NCBI GenBank assembly: GCA_022113835.1 | Contig: JAILWY010000018.1 | Coordinates: forward strand, 7,851,001-7,915,000 | Length of the DNA: 64,000 nt | Reading direction: 5' to 3' | Origin: Atopsyche davidsoni | Lineage: Eukaryota > Arthropoda > Insecta > Trichoptera > Hydrobiosidae | Part shown: piece after piece, positions 26,280-37,559 of the stretch | Position numbering within the stretch: the first letter of the stretch is position 1 | Layout of the letters: each line of letters begins with the position of its first letter | Made by a program: the position numbers and the translations under genes | The notes under the pieces: generated by a model | What the model saw: the letters and a program-made list of their open reading frames with translations, nothing else | What the model was told of the DNA's origin: nothing | Databases searched by the model: none

Positions 26280-27275
26280 GACTGATCACTCTTCGCATCA
26301 TCACTACTGAATCGATTCGACACGAGATTTTACGATGTGAGCATCTTTATATCGGATTTAGAAAATATGCATTTTCCGCCCATCCACAAATGTGACGCTC
26401 GCGGCTCCTACGTATGCCAGGGTCTCTCGGGGTCCCTACCGGCACTTAGAGCCTATTTATCACCACAAATTGCCGCGGCGGGCACTGGTGGCGGCGTAGG
26501 CAGCTCGACGTGAAATATTAACACATTAATATTCATCCTGCTCGGTCTGGCCGGTCTTTTGTTTAGAGATAGGCGCTGGATTAGACGGTAATTGAAGAGG
26601 TTAGCGCAGACTGAGTTGTTAGCTGTTATATTGTGGCGCGAGCGTTGGGCGTCGCGAATCGGTAATAAGGGAATCCGCTATGCCGGCCATATTTTTGTGG
26701 TCCGGGTGAAATGTTAGACATTTTGATTTGACCGATTTGATCACTATCCTGCAGCTTACTAAATTAATTTATTTAGTGTTTCGATATTCCGATTTACGAC
26801 ACTCCCGATCGACACCCGGCACTGCGCGGTCAAAATCTCATTTCTCATATGCAACGCGGCTTCGCTCTGAATTGCGACATTTTTTTGCATTATTTTGAAT
26901 AACAATTATTATTGTTTTTGGTTTGATACAAAACAATTCTCGTGGCCGGGCGGTGCGATTCTCGAGCAACAGTTTCACATCCGTAAATTGCACGTTGCGA
27001 GCGCCGGCCTGGACGGAATGAGAAATTACTATACTCGCAACAAATTGCAGGTCTTTTGACGATCGGTAATAAAATGAAAGTTGCAAAATTAGTATGTGCG
27101 TCGGTCGCGCGGCCCGCAGAGACGCTCGTCACTCGGATGGCCCGAGATGCCCGGCCTAAGTAAACAGCGGCGGCAGAGGTCACATCGCCGCGGCTCGTGC
27201 GGGCGCCCTGCACGTGGCGATGGCTGACATGCCGAAAGGTCGCCCCTGCGCTCATACATGTCCCATCCACTAAAT
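26280..27275. promoter_or_regulatory. Largest GC-richer island of the intron, candidate enhancer
   Basis: Nearly 1 kb of higher GC about 0.8 kb before the terminal exon. It includes two inverted SOX-type AACAAT cores (26901-26906, 26911-26916) and a third at 26932-26936. There are TAATTA-type, TATTAACACATTAAT and octamer-like patches. Frames of 126 and 82 codons on - have no domain. Regulatory function is an inference. Confidence 0.35.
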
Positions 27276-28020
27276 TTTAATCACCAGACCAAAATAATGA
27301 GCGTCAGAATTCTCAACAATATAAATATTTTAGTATATATAATGGTTTAAAAAAAAGTCTCAAAAAATCGTAAGAAAACATTTTCAACTAAAACGGTTGT
27401 CTTACAATAAGTCCAGTGTTAACTCTTCGCTCACATCCCGTGCCAACTTTCACACCTCCGTCTCTCGCGACGTCGGTGTCTTTTTGCTTAAACAATGGTT
27501 TTCCTTGTTGGGAGGAAAATTTCTTGCAAATGGAAGCACAAGGCGCGCATTGTCAGCGGCGGGCACTTAATGCAGGCTACGTGCGTCAAGAAAGGCCACC
27601 GGGACCTCAGACGGCGACTTCTCGCTAATGCCGTATTATTCTTTCCTTTCAAATCGTGAAATGTACGCTTTTCTCTCACCAGAGTCACGTACGACTTGCG
27701 GTGAACGCTTTTTGTCAAAGCTGCAGAGAAAACAAAATATAATAAGAATGAGACTAAAATAGTCATGACGGGTTCGTATATTGGTAAAAATTGTTTTTTT
27801 GTTGTTGTATTTGCTTGCAATATCGTAGATGACTCGCCGGGTATGTCATGTCAGTTACTAAGAATTATTATGTTAGGGTTCTCAAAATAACGGCCACGTG
27901 GCCCTCTAATAACTTTAATTTATTTGAAAAGAACAATATGATTAGTGACAAATCTTAAAAACATTTAATTTAATTTCTAAACCCAAAATTTAGGTTTTGA
28001 AAGTGCTGACACATTTGTTA
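27276..28020. other. Noncoding sequence before the terminal exon
   Basis: A GC-richer patch at about 27410-27690 is followed by AT-rich DNA. No exon is recognised. A short CCACGTGG E-box palindrome is at about 27894-27901. Confidence 0.4.
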
Positions 28021-28026
28021 CACAAA

Positions 28027-28055
28027 CTAATTAATGATTTATTTCATTTTTTCAG
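28027..28055 (+). other. Branch point, polypyrimidine tract and 3' splice acceptor
   Basis: CTAAT at 28027-28031 puts a branch adenosine about 26 nt before the exon. A T-rich tract follows and ends TTTTTTCAG at 28047-28055. The coding sequence that follows starts in phase 1 (needs one upstream base), and a methionine codon at 28034 lies within the intron part, so translation is unlikely to begin there. Confidence 0.85.
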
Positions 28056-29044
28056 GAGCTGTTCCCATGAGCCAGGCGGCCAGCGCGCTGCCCGCCATGC
28101 GAGAGAAGGACCACTCCCCGCGCAAGATGGTGTCAGGGCGGTCCTCCCCGCGCGCCGCGGCCCCCGCCGCCCCCCGCAGCCCTTGCCCTTGTCCCCTCAT
28201 GGTGCGCGCACCCCGCGACATCAACCGATGCTCTCCCGCCCTGTCCCCCGCTCGCCAGCCTCATATTCCTCACGCCCACGCGCCAGACGAACCGCTCGAT
28301 CTGCGCGTGGATCGGAAGAAGCTTTCCCTTTTGCTCATCCGGAGAAGAATCGAAGACGAGAATCAGAATCTCATCCTGCGGTCGCCCTCGCCAGAGAAAG
28401 CCGAGGATTCCATATCCGCCGAAGAGCGGGACATGATGGAAGAGCGCGGCATGCTGGCGGCCCAGCGCGGCCTGTTCGCGCCTCCGCCTTTGCATCCGGC
28501 CGTTTTGGAGGCCGTCCGCCGCCTGCCCGTGTCCCTGTACCCGCCGTTTCCCCCGCGGTATCCGTTTTGTCCGATGGGAGCGCCTCCGACCCCGCCCACG
28601 CCGACGCCACCCCAAACGGCGGCGAGGCCTCGCGATCGCTACGCCTGCAAGTTTTGCGGAAAGGTATTTCCGCGAAGCGCCAATCTCACGCGCCACCTGC
28701 GCACGCACACGGGGGAGCAGCCCTACCGCTGCAAGTACTGCGAGAGATCCTTCTCCATCTCCAGCAACCTGCAACGCCACGTGAGGAACATTCACAACAA
28801 GGAGAAGCCCTTCAAGTGCGCCCTGTGCGAGCGCTGCTTCGGGCAGCAGACCAACCTGGACCGACACTTGCGCAAGCACGAGGCGGAGGGCGCGGGCGCG
28901 ACCCCGGCGGGGGGCGCGCGCCTGCCCCCGGACGACTGCTACTTCGAGGAGATCCGCTCCTTCATGGGCAAGGTGACGGCCGCCCGCCTGGCGCGCCCGC
29001 CGCCCGCCTCGCGCGCGTCCGCCTCGCCCCCCGACAACACCTAG
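28056..29044 (+). CDS. ham: Terminal coding exon of hamlet / PRDM3-16 (Evi1-type) zinc-finger transcription factor
   Basis: The exon supplies about 329 residues. Order: a basic, proline- and serine-rich start (AVPMSQAAS...); a PLDLR motif at 28292-28306, the PxDLS-type site that recruits the CtBP corepressor in Evi1/PRDM16 relatives; a proline-rich linker; then three C2H2 fingers at 28640-28708, 28724-28795 and 28811-28879. The linkers are TGEQP and NKEKP, and the second finger has the wider H-X4-H spacing (HVRNIH). This cluster, with [18 protein letters not shown] and GQQTNLDRH, is the diagnostic C-terminal DNA-binding unit of the Evi1/PRDM16/hamlet family. A conserved patch ([13 protein letters not shown], about 28937-28975) follows, then an Ala/Pro-rich tail and TAG at 29042. 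The family includes Drosophila Hamlet, a nuclear regulator of sensory-neuron fate and dendrite choice. PR domain and N-terminal fingers are encoded elsewhere. Codon use is strongly GC-rich against AT-rich surroundings. Family identity is firm; the symbol rests on insect orthology. Confidence 0.93.
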
Positions 29045-29445
29045 CCGCCCCGCCCGCCCCGCCCGCCGGACCCGCCAGACCCGCCGGACCCGCGCGTCAA
29101 TTTTCCTATTCGAGCACCGTAGTTTTAGACATACTCTTGTACGAGATAGATACGATATATTTTTTACCGCAGAGGGTGCGAACGCTCGATCTCCCCGCGA
29201 GCGCGATTGTACGTAACAAATTACTATTAAGTGTAATATAATCCTACCTATTTATACTTGTAAGATTTTGTATAAAGAACGATCTTGTAACTATTTTCTA
29301 CGATGTATAAAAATAAGATGTTGCCTTTAAAAGTGAAACGTTTGTTACCAACTACTATTATCATTAAGTAATTAAATATAAAACATTTATACAAAATATA
29401 GAGAAAAATTTATACGAACCAATAAAACATTACACATTACTCCGA
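29045..29445 (+). other. ham: 3' UTR of the hamlet-type gene
   Basis: Directly after the stop there are imperfect CCGCCC and GACCCGCC tandem units (29045-29096), and then the sequence turns AT-rich. The end is inferred from the poly(A) signal at 29421 plus about 20 bases. A second possible signal at 29617 would lengthen the UTR by about 200 bases. Confidence 0.65.
29421..29426 (+). terminator. Poly(A) signal AATAAA
   Basis: Canonical hexamer about 380 bases after the stop, followed by a T-rich downstream element (CCGATTTTTATTT at about 29442). A second AATAAA at 29617-29622 may be an alternative. Confidence 0.65.
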
Positions 29446-32375
29446 TTTTTATTTCATACTTTATAACCACATTTTACTTTATGGATTCCGATTTTTTCTG
29501 CCGAGTTGTCATCCGAAAGATATAAAAATCCATAAAATTCAAAACTTTATTTAAAAAAAAAACACGTTATACCTTCTACATTAAAATTTAACATTATTAA
29601 GGCTTTACAGCTTTTCAATAAATCGATTTTGCGACACACCATGCATCATTACAGCGAGAAAACAGGTTCGCACAAACCGCCATTCTTACCTCTGATAATG
29701 AGAGCGTCCGCAAATATTATATAAGAGATTGCAGTCGCGTTATCTCTATCGGCGGTGCGGACATTTCTCCGAGGGTAATTGGATCACAGTGCTCAGTGCT
29801 CAGTGCTCAGTGCTCTGTGCTCAGTGCTCCAGAAGGCACCGCTCCCTCCCGGCGAGGCGGGTCGCGAGAAGCCGTGCTCGGGGCATAAAAATCCGATCCA
29901 TAGCATTAAATTGGAATTTCTTATTTTAAAACGGTAATTATTAGTTCTGGAAAAATAAATTATACATGACGTTAAATTAATCCGATGCGATTCAGAGTCG
30001 TGTGTTTTTTTTGTAAAGAATTATGTACTGAATAATTTTTAGTCAGTTTTACACGATCAGATTCATTAATAGTCTTAGATATAAATTATAATTGTCTACG
30101 TCTTTTTTTTAAATAGCATATTATTTACCACGCTTGTTTTCATGTTTTGGAATCACAGAGAAATATTATTTTTACTAATAAATATTGATCCACTCCCTAC
30201 ATTCCAATCGATTGATATTCTACAAGTATTTTGTTAAATAGTCAATTCAGTAAGTAACTGAAAAAAAATATTACTGTTTTTCGGTTTATTTCAAAGCTTA
30301 CCTTAAAATTCACAATAATTCGTATATTCAACATGAGATATTTACTTATACGAATAAGTTCATCTTATTTTTTTGAGGGTATGAGTTTTAAAATGATGAT
30401 TTGAAAAATTGATTTTAAATAATTTCAATAAATTAAATTAATAAAAATATTAAACTGCCCCTCGGAAGATTGGATATACTCATAAGAAATGACCGCTCGC
30501 TCGGTCAAAAAGACCAAAAAGTGAAATACACCACGAGCAGGCGGATAATAAATTGATTTATTTACTCTGCTCGAAAAGGGATTTTCGCAATGCTGGCAAG
30601 CGCTACTTTCAGATCGGCCATCCTGCATATCGATCGGAGTTGCTATCATGATCAAGCTGCTGAAGTCGTGTATAGACGTAATGCGCATAGACGTGCATAT
30701 AGACGTAAGTGTGCCTCATCCATCCCACTTGTGTTAAACCATCCATTATACATATCATTGATATACTTCCGTAAAATTTTCACGAAAAATTAAAAAATTT
30801 AAAAAAAAAATTATGTTTGAATACATTATACCATAAGAATAAAGGTGTAAAAATAAATTATTTGATATTAACATATATTTTTTGCGTATATTTCTGATAG
30901 TCCAGTGACACTTTGAAAACGTATGCACTAATAGATAGTTTTTCCGGTGTGCTCATGACAAAGAACCGTTGTGGAATATTGAGTTTAGCAGCATTTATTT
31001 AGAATGCTTGTTTAAAAAAGTTAACGACTCATATAATTATAAAGTAAGAAATTATTTTTTAAAATCAATACTTCAATAGTACATTAAAATATAAACATCT
31101 CAACCTCTTAGAGAGGGTAGGATACTTAAATCTAATTGTCCAGAGCGCGTGCTAGTGTCGGCGGTTGTCGTTAATCTAATTGCGAGTCTGACTGCATCAA
31201 CACCATTGGAACGAGCCATTTGGTTTGGTAATACTTGGGGTGTGGTTCAGGTTTCAGCAGGGCGTTCAAAACGCTAGACGACTATTTTTATTCATGAAAG
31301 TAAAACTATTAAAAAATATTGATTCAATGCAACAGGCGAAATTATTGTATAATAATTAAACAAGACTTAAATACCCTTGCTTAAATTAATTCAAACTATC
31401 CAGTCATATATATCATCGCAATATATATTGTTTTATACTCTGAAATTTTGATATTTCAAACCTATAAAAATTGACATTTTATAAAAAAAATATTTTCTCA
31501 TGTATTCGTTTTTATATAAAAATAACATCGTTTATACATTCTCATAATAAATAATATTAAAAATACAGTTTCTAAGTTTAACAATGGGATCATTTTTTCT
31601 CTAAAAATACAGACGTATGGTAAATTAAATGAGATACTTTTATTTTTATATTTGTTTTCCTTTAGCTAAGGTAAATTTGCGTCAGATAAGTTAAAAGCGA
31701 CAGCCAATAAAATAGCATCACAGGAGAGCCCCGCGGAGGGTCAGGTTACAAACCTGTTCACCCACGAAGATTTACCTACCTATTATAATTAACTGGATCG
31801 AATTGATCAGCCAAGCCTTATCAGTACGAACATCACTAGCTAGTACGGCATACAAAAAAGTGACATCACAAAAACATTCTTTTAATATTACATTGTAAAC
31901 AGATAAAAACCATTTATCGGTTAATTAAACTCATGACATACAACGCAATGAAACTGAATATAAACGTAGTATTTGTATTCTATTAAAGTAATCGATCGCT
32001 TTAGTCCTCTTTATACAATATTTTTGCTTGGATCACTCACTAACGGGAGTGATGATAAGAATTGACGGTTATTATCGGTTTAATGCGTTCATTAAAGACA
32101 CAAAATTCAGCGAATAAATGTTATTTTTATTACGTAACTAAGTATAAGTAAATATACATAAATAGCCAGCTCGGATTGATTTAAAATTATACAGTAGCTG
32201 AGTAAATAAATTATACACCAACATTTCGATTAACACTCACAGGCATTTGACTGATTATAATATTTTTTTATTTGAATTGCTCAAATAAAAATCTTTAATA
32301 AATGAATATCAAAGACGTTTTTAATCCATTACAAGGTACAATTAGATACAATAAATATGTAATAAATTAACAATT
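29446..32375. other. Intergenic stretch downstream of the gene
   Basis: AT-rich with islands at 29690-29900 (holding a 7-bp minisatellite), 31140-31280 and 31710-31850. ATAGACGT occurs three times at about 30671-30706. No gene is seen. Confidence 0.45.
29787..29828. repeat. CAGTGCT minisatellite, six 7-bp units
   Basis: Six direct units of CAGTGCT; the fifth carries one change (CTGTGCT). Likely variable in length between individuals. Confidence 0.9.
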
Positions 32376-32680
32376 TCGACCGGCTTACCAGAAATTTGCA
32401 ATGCAAATCGATTTGATCGCGTCCATTGCAGGCGAATAATAGCCGTCTTTTTTCCAACAAGGAAGTTGCGAAATGCAAATCGATGAAACGTACGCGCAAA
32501 ATCCAACCGCCGATGCCAATTAATCAAAAACCGCATCGGGCCGGCCTTAGAATCAATCATAAAACAGAGCGAGAAATGCGGGCAGACGACAGAGTTGTGT
32601 AACCACAGCCTCAGGGTGGGCGGCCGCGCGGCGGACAGGGCTCGACCAGAGAAAGTGATCCTACCGCACTTCTTATCTCA
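32376..32680. promoter_or_regulatory. Island with two identical POU-octamer/ATCGAT composite sites
   Basis: ATGCAAATCGAT occurs twice, at 32401-32412 and 32473-32484, on the same strand and 72 bp apart. Each joins a perfect POU octamer (ATGCAAAT) to an ATCGAT core of Cut/Onecut type. The surroundings are GC-richer and contain further homeodomain-like cores (CCAATTAATC at about 32516, CAATCAT at about 32552). A 72-codon - frame here has no domain. Enhancer function is inferred from this motif arrangement. Confidence 0.45.
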
Positions 32681-35329
32681 TTCAAGTTGATACATATATT
32701 TTTTAGGATCATAATAGTTTTTATAACACACACCTGTACTTGCTCTAAAGTGCTGTCTTCATCAATGTAAAAAAAAACAACACGTAGGTTCTCTCACATA
32801 GAAAATAATTAGCATGTCGCTCACGATAATATGGCAACTTGTAACATAAAAGTTAACAAAAAAAACCTTTAAAAACCACACTAAAAACCTTAATTAAAAT
32901 AGTAATTAAGATATATTAATTTAAAAAAAAAACACGAAAGTTCATAACATAGAGCAAATATTATATAATTTATTATAAGAATTTTTTTTATAATTTAAAA
33001 ATGAATAAATAAGAACAAAGTCCATTTATTTAAAACTATATCAGTACTCTAGTTTTGTCAATGCGTATTTTGACAGTATGAAATTAAAAATAACAGTGGT
33101 ATATTTGTAATGTAGTATAGAAGGTGTTGTTTTATTATGAGCTATACAACCACGTAAAATGTCTTGCAAAACTTTAAAGCGTAACTAATAGAAGCTAAGA
33201 GCCGAAAAAGCGCCCAAAGGCATTATAAGTTAATGACACATTAAAGGTAGTCGATATTTTTTACGCGAGAAGCTGTGAAAGATATCACAGCATAAATATC
33301 CAAGAAGATGAAACATGAATTATTTGTAATAAATTTATATAATAATGAGACTTTTATCACATAAATTATTTATTCCTCAACAGTGTTAAGCACGAGGCTA
33401 AAAAAAACAATTACGCCTTTTTATAGAAGATTTATTTCTTAAGTAAAATATGGTCTACACGTTGTCTATAGTAAAAATAATCTTACTGTTTACTTAAATG
33501 TGTAGTTATTTTTTTTAAATTGTTTTTTTTAATTAAGAAATAAAAATAATAATACGCTGATTTAAAAGAATATCAAAACCAAATGTATAAGACATCACTT
33601 GTATTTAAATACATTAATAACACTTATTGATTTAACAGATGTACACTCTCCATCACGGAGTCGTATTCCGCGCAACTTTCCAAAACATCCTGCCTGCGCG
33701 CCGTTTGATTCTGCCCTGAGCGAGTCATTAAAAAAAGAAATGAGCGACTCAGACTTGTTGAAAAATATCTAGATCAATATTTCGCAACGCAAGCCGTCCT
33801 GTCCCGTCTTTAATTAACGTGAACGCACTCAGTATAGAAAAATACTCGGTTTCATAACCCATGACTCGTCGTCTACAATGTAGCTGCTCGATTGATAATG
33901 GGTGCCGCTAACGTGTTCATTACGCTGGTGACGTCACAAAATACAAACTCCAAAGATGCCACGATTATTAAATATAAATATTATGATTCATTTAGTCAGT
34001 ATTATGTATACCTTAATAGTAAATTTATCAGATTATTAGATCTTATATAAAAAAAATATGATCCAACAAACAAATTTAAATTTTTTACCACTGAATTACG
34101 TGAAGGTGTATTAATATTCCTCTAATTAAAAGATACTAAAAAATTTACGAATTACAAAGGGTGACAAAGTATAAAAAAACTAAACGTGGACTCGACAACA
34201 TGAATAATAAATATTTCATATAGAAACCCACAATTAATTTGCATAATATACTTTTTTTTATTTATTTAACAAATACATTTTTAAATATCAGATACTAGCG
34301 GTATATTCTCGGATGCGATACATTGTAAGCGGAGATGTCGATTAGCAAACACGGACGGAGCTGTCGTTTGTCAAGAGATCAGAAATTCTAAAAATGCCTC
34401 ACTGCATCAAAGAAACTGGATTCTGCAACCAAACTGGGACTCTTTTTCAATTAATATCATCAGAGGCTAATCTCGGTTTGCAGAACCTGCACCACCACCT
34501 GTAAATCATTTGAAGCCGGTCAGGTACAGTGTGGGCGTGCCTCCGAAGATGTTTCCCGAATTAGCCCAAGACTGTATTCATTGATAATTAATCAAGGATT
34601 ATGTAAATCGATTTGAGTGAGTTTTCCTAAGTATTAACGAATATAGTGATGATTAAATAATTCAATCGATAAAATGACATTTTAACATTTAAATATGAAT
34701 GCACGCACATTGTATGCTGTTATTATTTTCTAATTTGGGTCAGTATTTTTATTAAAGCCTGTAGATTTTTTAAAAGTCTAATCGTATTTCTGGTTTTTGC
34801 TATTGATATGATGCATGTATTGATTTTATCATGACTGTAGTTAATAACGATTGAAAAATAAATTAACATATATACATTTAATCTATTCGGTTGTTTATTG
34901 ATAGTAATAAAATATTTGAATTATCTTAAAATATGTACTTAAATAAGTATATAATTACCAACCGCGTCTCTTAATTGGTCTGAAGCACTAAAAAAAAAAC
35001 AAAAACGATCGTGATTTTCTATCCAATTGGCTATACGTATTTTTTTATTACTATCAACCAAATAACTTTTCATTTATTCTTATAGCAGTAATAGTTTAAA
35101 AAATATATCTCTTCATATGTACATCCGTAGCGTAGATGAATAATAAATACAAAAATATATGGTCGTTTGATCAGGCAATAAAAAACAATATATTTACATG
35201 AATTTTAGTCAATGCTTGTTTATTTTTCTGTAGATTATGTAACCTATTGTAAATCTTCAACCATTAGGAACCAATAAATAATGTAAAGCAATAAAAAATA
35301 TCACATATCCAAATCAAATTCTGTATCAC
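32681..35329. other. Intergenic stretch with islands at 33640-33960 and 34300-34580
   Basis: Long AT-rich runs with two modest GC-richer blocks and an AAATCGAT at 34605. No gene is seen. Confidence 0.4.
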
Positions 35330-35630
35330 CGTATCACATGTCACTTCGCGGGCGACTTCGGGTGCCAATGCGACCACGGCCGCGTCCGGAGCGTCCGACA
35401 TCCCTGCAGGGAAAATGCAGCAGCCGTGACGGCCAGCATTGCGAGGCAATAACTTTGATTGCACTGGAATTTAATAATAATTTCTCAAGGGACCCTGCGC
35501 CGACTCGGGAGTATTGCGATCGACCGGAGTTTGTCTACGAATCGGTGCCCAGAAACGTGGTCTCCGTTAATTTTAATTCGACTTGCGATTTCGTTATAAT
35601 TGCAAATGCCCTGTGTGGATTGTAAAGAAT
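35330..35630. promoter_or_regulatory. Sharply bounded GC-richer island, candidate conserved noncoding element
   Basis: About 300 bp of balanced, information-rich sequence in very AT-rich surroundings. A 95-codon + frame spans it, and a 66-codon - frame overlaps it. Neither contains a known domain, and there is no acceptor or donor that would make it an exon. Contains homeodomain-type cores (TTAATTTTAATTCG at about 35568). Confidence 0.35.
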
Positions 35631-37555
35631 TCTGTTTATACTAAGAATATTTCAACATTTTGTCTTTCTGACGACATCGTATCAAAGATATGTCCGTAGA
35701 TGTATTAAGGAATTGTAGACTAATTTACTAATAAGACGTCTCAGGGAATAAATTTGATGTTTTAAAATTGTATCGTGGATAAATTATTGATTATTTTTCA
35801 ACAAAATCGTTAGCGGCCACATAAACATTTCAAAATATATTTATAGACACTTAAAAAATAATTCACGGCGGTAGCCGTCGTGGAGTACTTCAATAATTCT
35901 CCGAGCAGGACTTGCGTAGGTGACTTTTCATTAAATTCTAATCTTATCCAAACGCTCTAATTTAGTAATAACACGCTTGGTATATTTCATCACCTGCTTT
36001 AGCCGAAAACGTCTCTCAGCTATAATCCACCAGGTTCGCCATGACGTTCGCATAAATTAAAATCCTGTTTTGTTCTACACTTCACATCAATCAGCCTGTA
36101 TGATCCAAATAGAACAGATAAATAATTTATATTTTTTAGATAAAAAAAACAGTCGCTCCTACAAAAGTGTCACCGCATTACGAAATCGTACATTTCCAAA
36201 ACGAGCGACGATCTGTTGTGTAATTAATTAAGGTCGATGGCATAAGTCAATCATGGCGAAAAGTAAGGTTGGAGCTTGTAGCAATGTTTTGACTCGGCCG
36301 TGAGAAGTAGATTGATGGATTGGGTCTACCGTGATAATAGTGCGAAGAATTTTTTTATTTATATTTAAAAACAAAGAAAATAATCTTTTAACACATAGTG
36401 AAATACAATCTAATACGAAACGTATTTGCGTACGTATCTCGCGAAGCACGGGTGATCGATGCCTCAATCATAATAACAGGTATGCAAATTATTAATATTT
36501 CACAATACTTGGCCGGATCCTTTTCTTAAATTCGAGTTATTAACTACTTAAATAATACATCTTATACCGTGACCACCAGAGACCATAACCGACAGCTTTC
36601 TTTTAGTCTGGTAAAAATTCCTGCGTTCAATTAAAAAATACTTTGATCCCAGATAAGTTAATAAAAATATGGCCCATTAGGGCAAGGAATGGATCGCCTA
36701 CCACCGCGAGCGCCATTAAGGGACAACTGGGCCATTTCTCTGCGTCGTAAATTCATTAATATTTAAATGCGCCGAAATTAATCACCCTCGGAAGCTGCGG
36801 CGACAGTCTGAGCTGCGGCGCGCAAAACCGCCGAAGCGATTTCTCGGACCGTAAAAACAATACGAGCAATCACACACGAGCGCAGCAACAGTATGCTTCC
36901 ATACATTCGAGTATCGGTACTGTTAAAAAATAAGCCGGGCGTTAGTGAATATATAAAAAGCAGGGCACTTTCTAAAAGGAAAGGGATTATAAGGATTATT
37001 CTCTCTAAATAGACAAGAGCTTTAACCTGTCACTGATTTGGGTAGAATCAAAGACGGAGTTTTATTTTTTATATATTCAAAATAAAATAAGTAAATCAAG
37101 ATACAGCAGATATTTCATGTGCATTCATAATACTCACAGATTATATTTATTATTATTATTCCAAAGTATATATCATAATCGAAGACGGTGTTAAATCATG
37201 ACCATTAAAAAACTGTAAAACTCTATTATGATTCAATTAAAGTATTGTGTATACAGTGTGTAAAAAATATACTAATTATTTTAACGAAGGTGTTAATTAA
37301 ATGATTTCACGGTACGTGATCGCGTTGTAAATAATTTCATAAAAGTACTATTTCGATTGCGTCAGGAGCGATGAGAATGTGTAAGAAGCTTGAAAATTAT
37401 TCCATGCTCATTCACACGAAATTCCCACGCCAATTATTACATCATGCAATCAATAGTAAAACACTGGAAAAATATTTCTCGATAGGTACTTAGAAAACAA
37501 GAAAGATATAATGTTTTGAAACACATGGCAATCTCAGTAGAGCAAAACACAACAT
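35631..37555. other. Intergenic stretch with islands at 35860-36060, 36200-36480 and 36660-36920
   Basis: Alternating AT-rich DNA and GC-richer patches without coding signal. Candidate regulatory patches are judged by composition only. Confidence 0.35.
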
Positions 37556-37559
37556 CAGC

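Larger units (their letters stand above)
2578..28055 (+). other. Putative large intron upstream of the terminal exon
   Basis: From the donor at 2578 to the acceptor AG at 28054-28055. No further C2H2, PR-domain or other recognisable coding exon is found on the + strand between them. Even if the first exon at 2559 is wrong, the stretch just before 28056 must be intron, because the terminal exon begins with a partial protein and a clear acceptor. The region holds many GC-richer islands and two repeat loci, listed separately. Confidence 0.55.

Noticed and set aside
28034..28055. Methionine at 28034 as the protein start
   Set aside because: It lies in the branch point/polypyrimidine tract of a clear acceptor, and the upstream residues (IYFIFS) are translated intron.
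28133..28879. 248-codon minus-strand frame over the same exon
   Set aside because: Antisense shadow of the hamlet exon with no domain and no signals of its own.
27997..29241. 414-codon + frame overlapping the zinc-finger exon
   Set aside because: Shifted frame over a GC-rich exon. The true frame carries the three C2H2 fingers; this one is Arg/Pro/Ala-rich with no domain.
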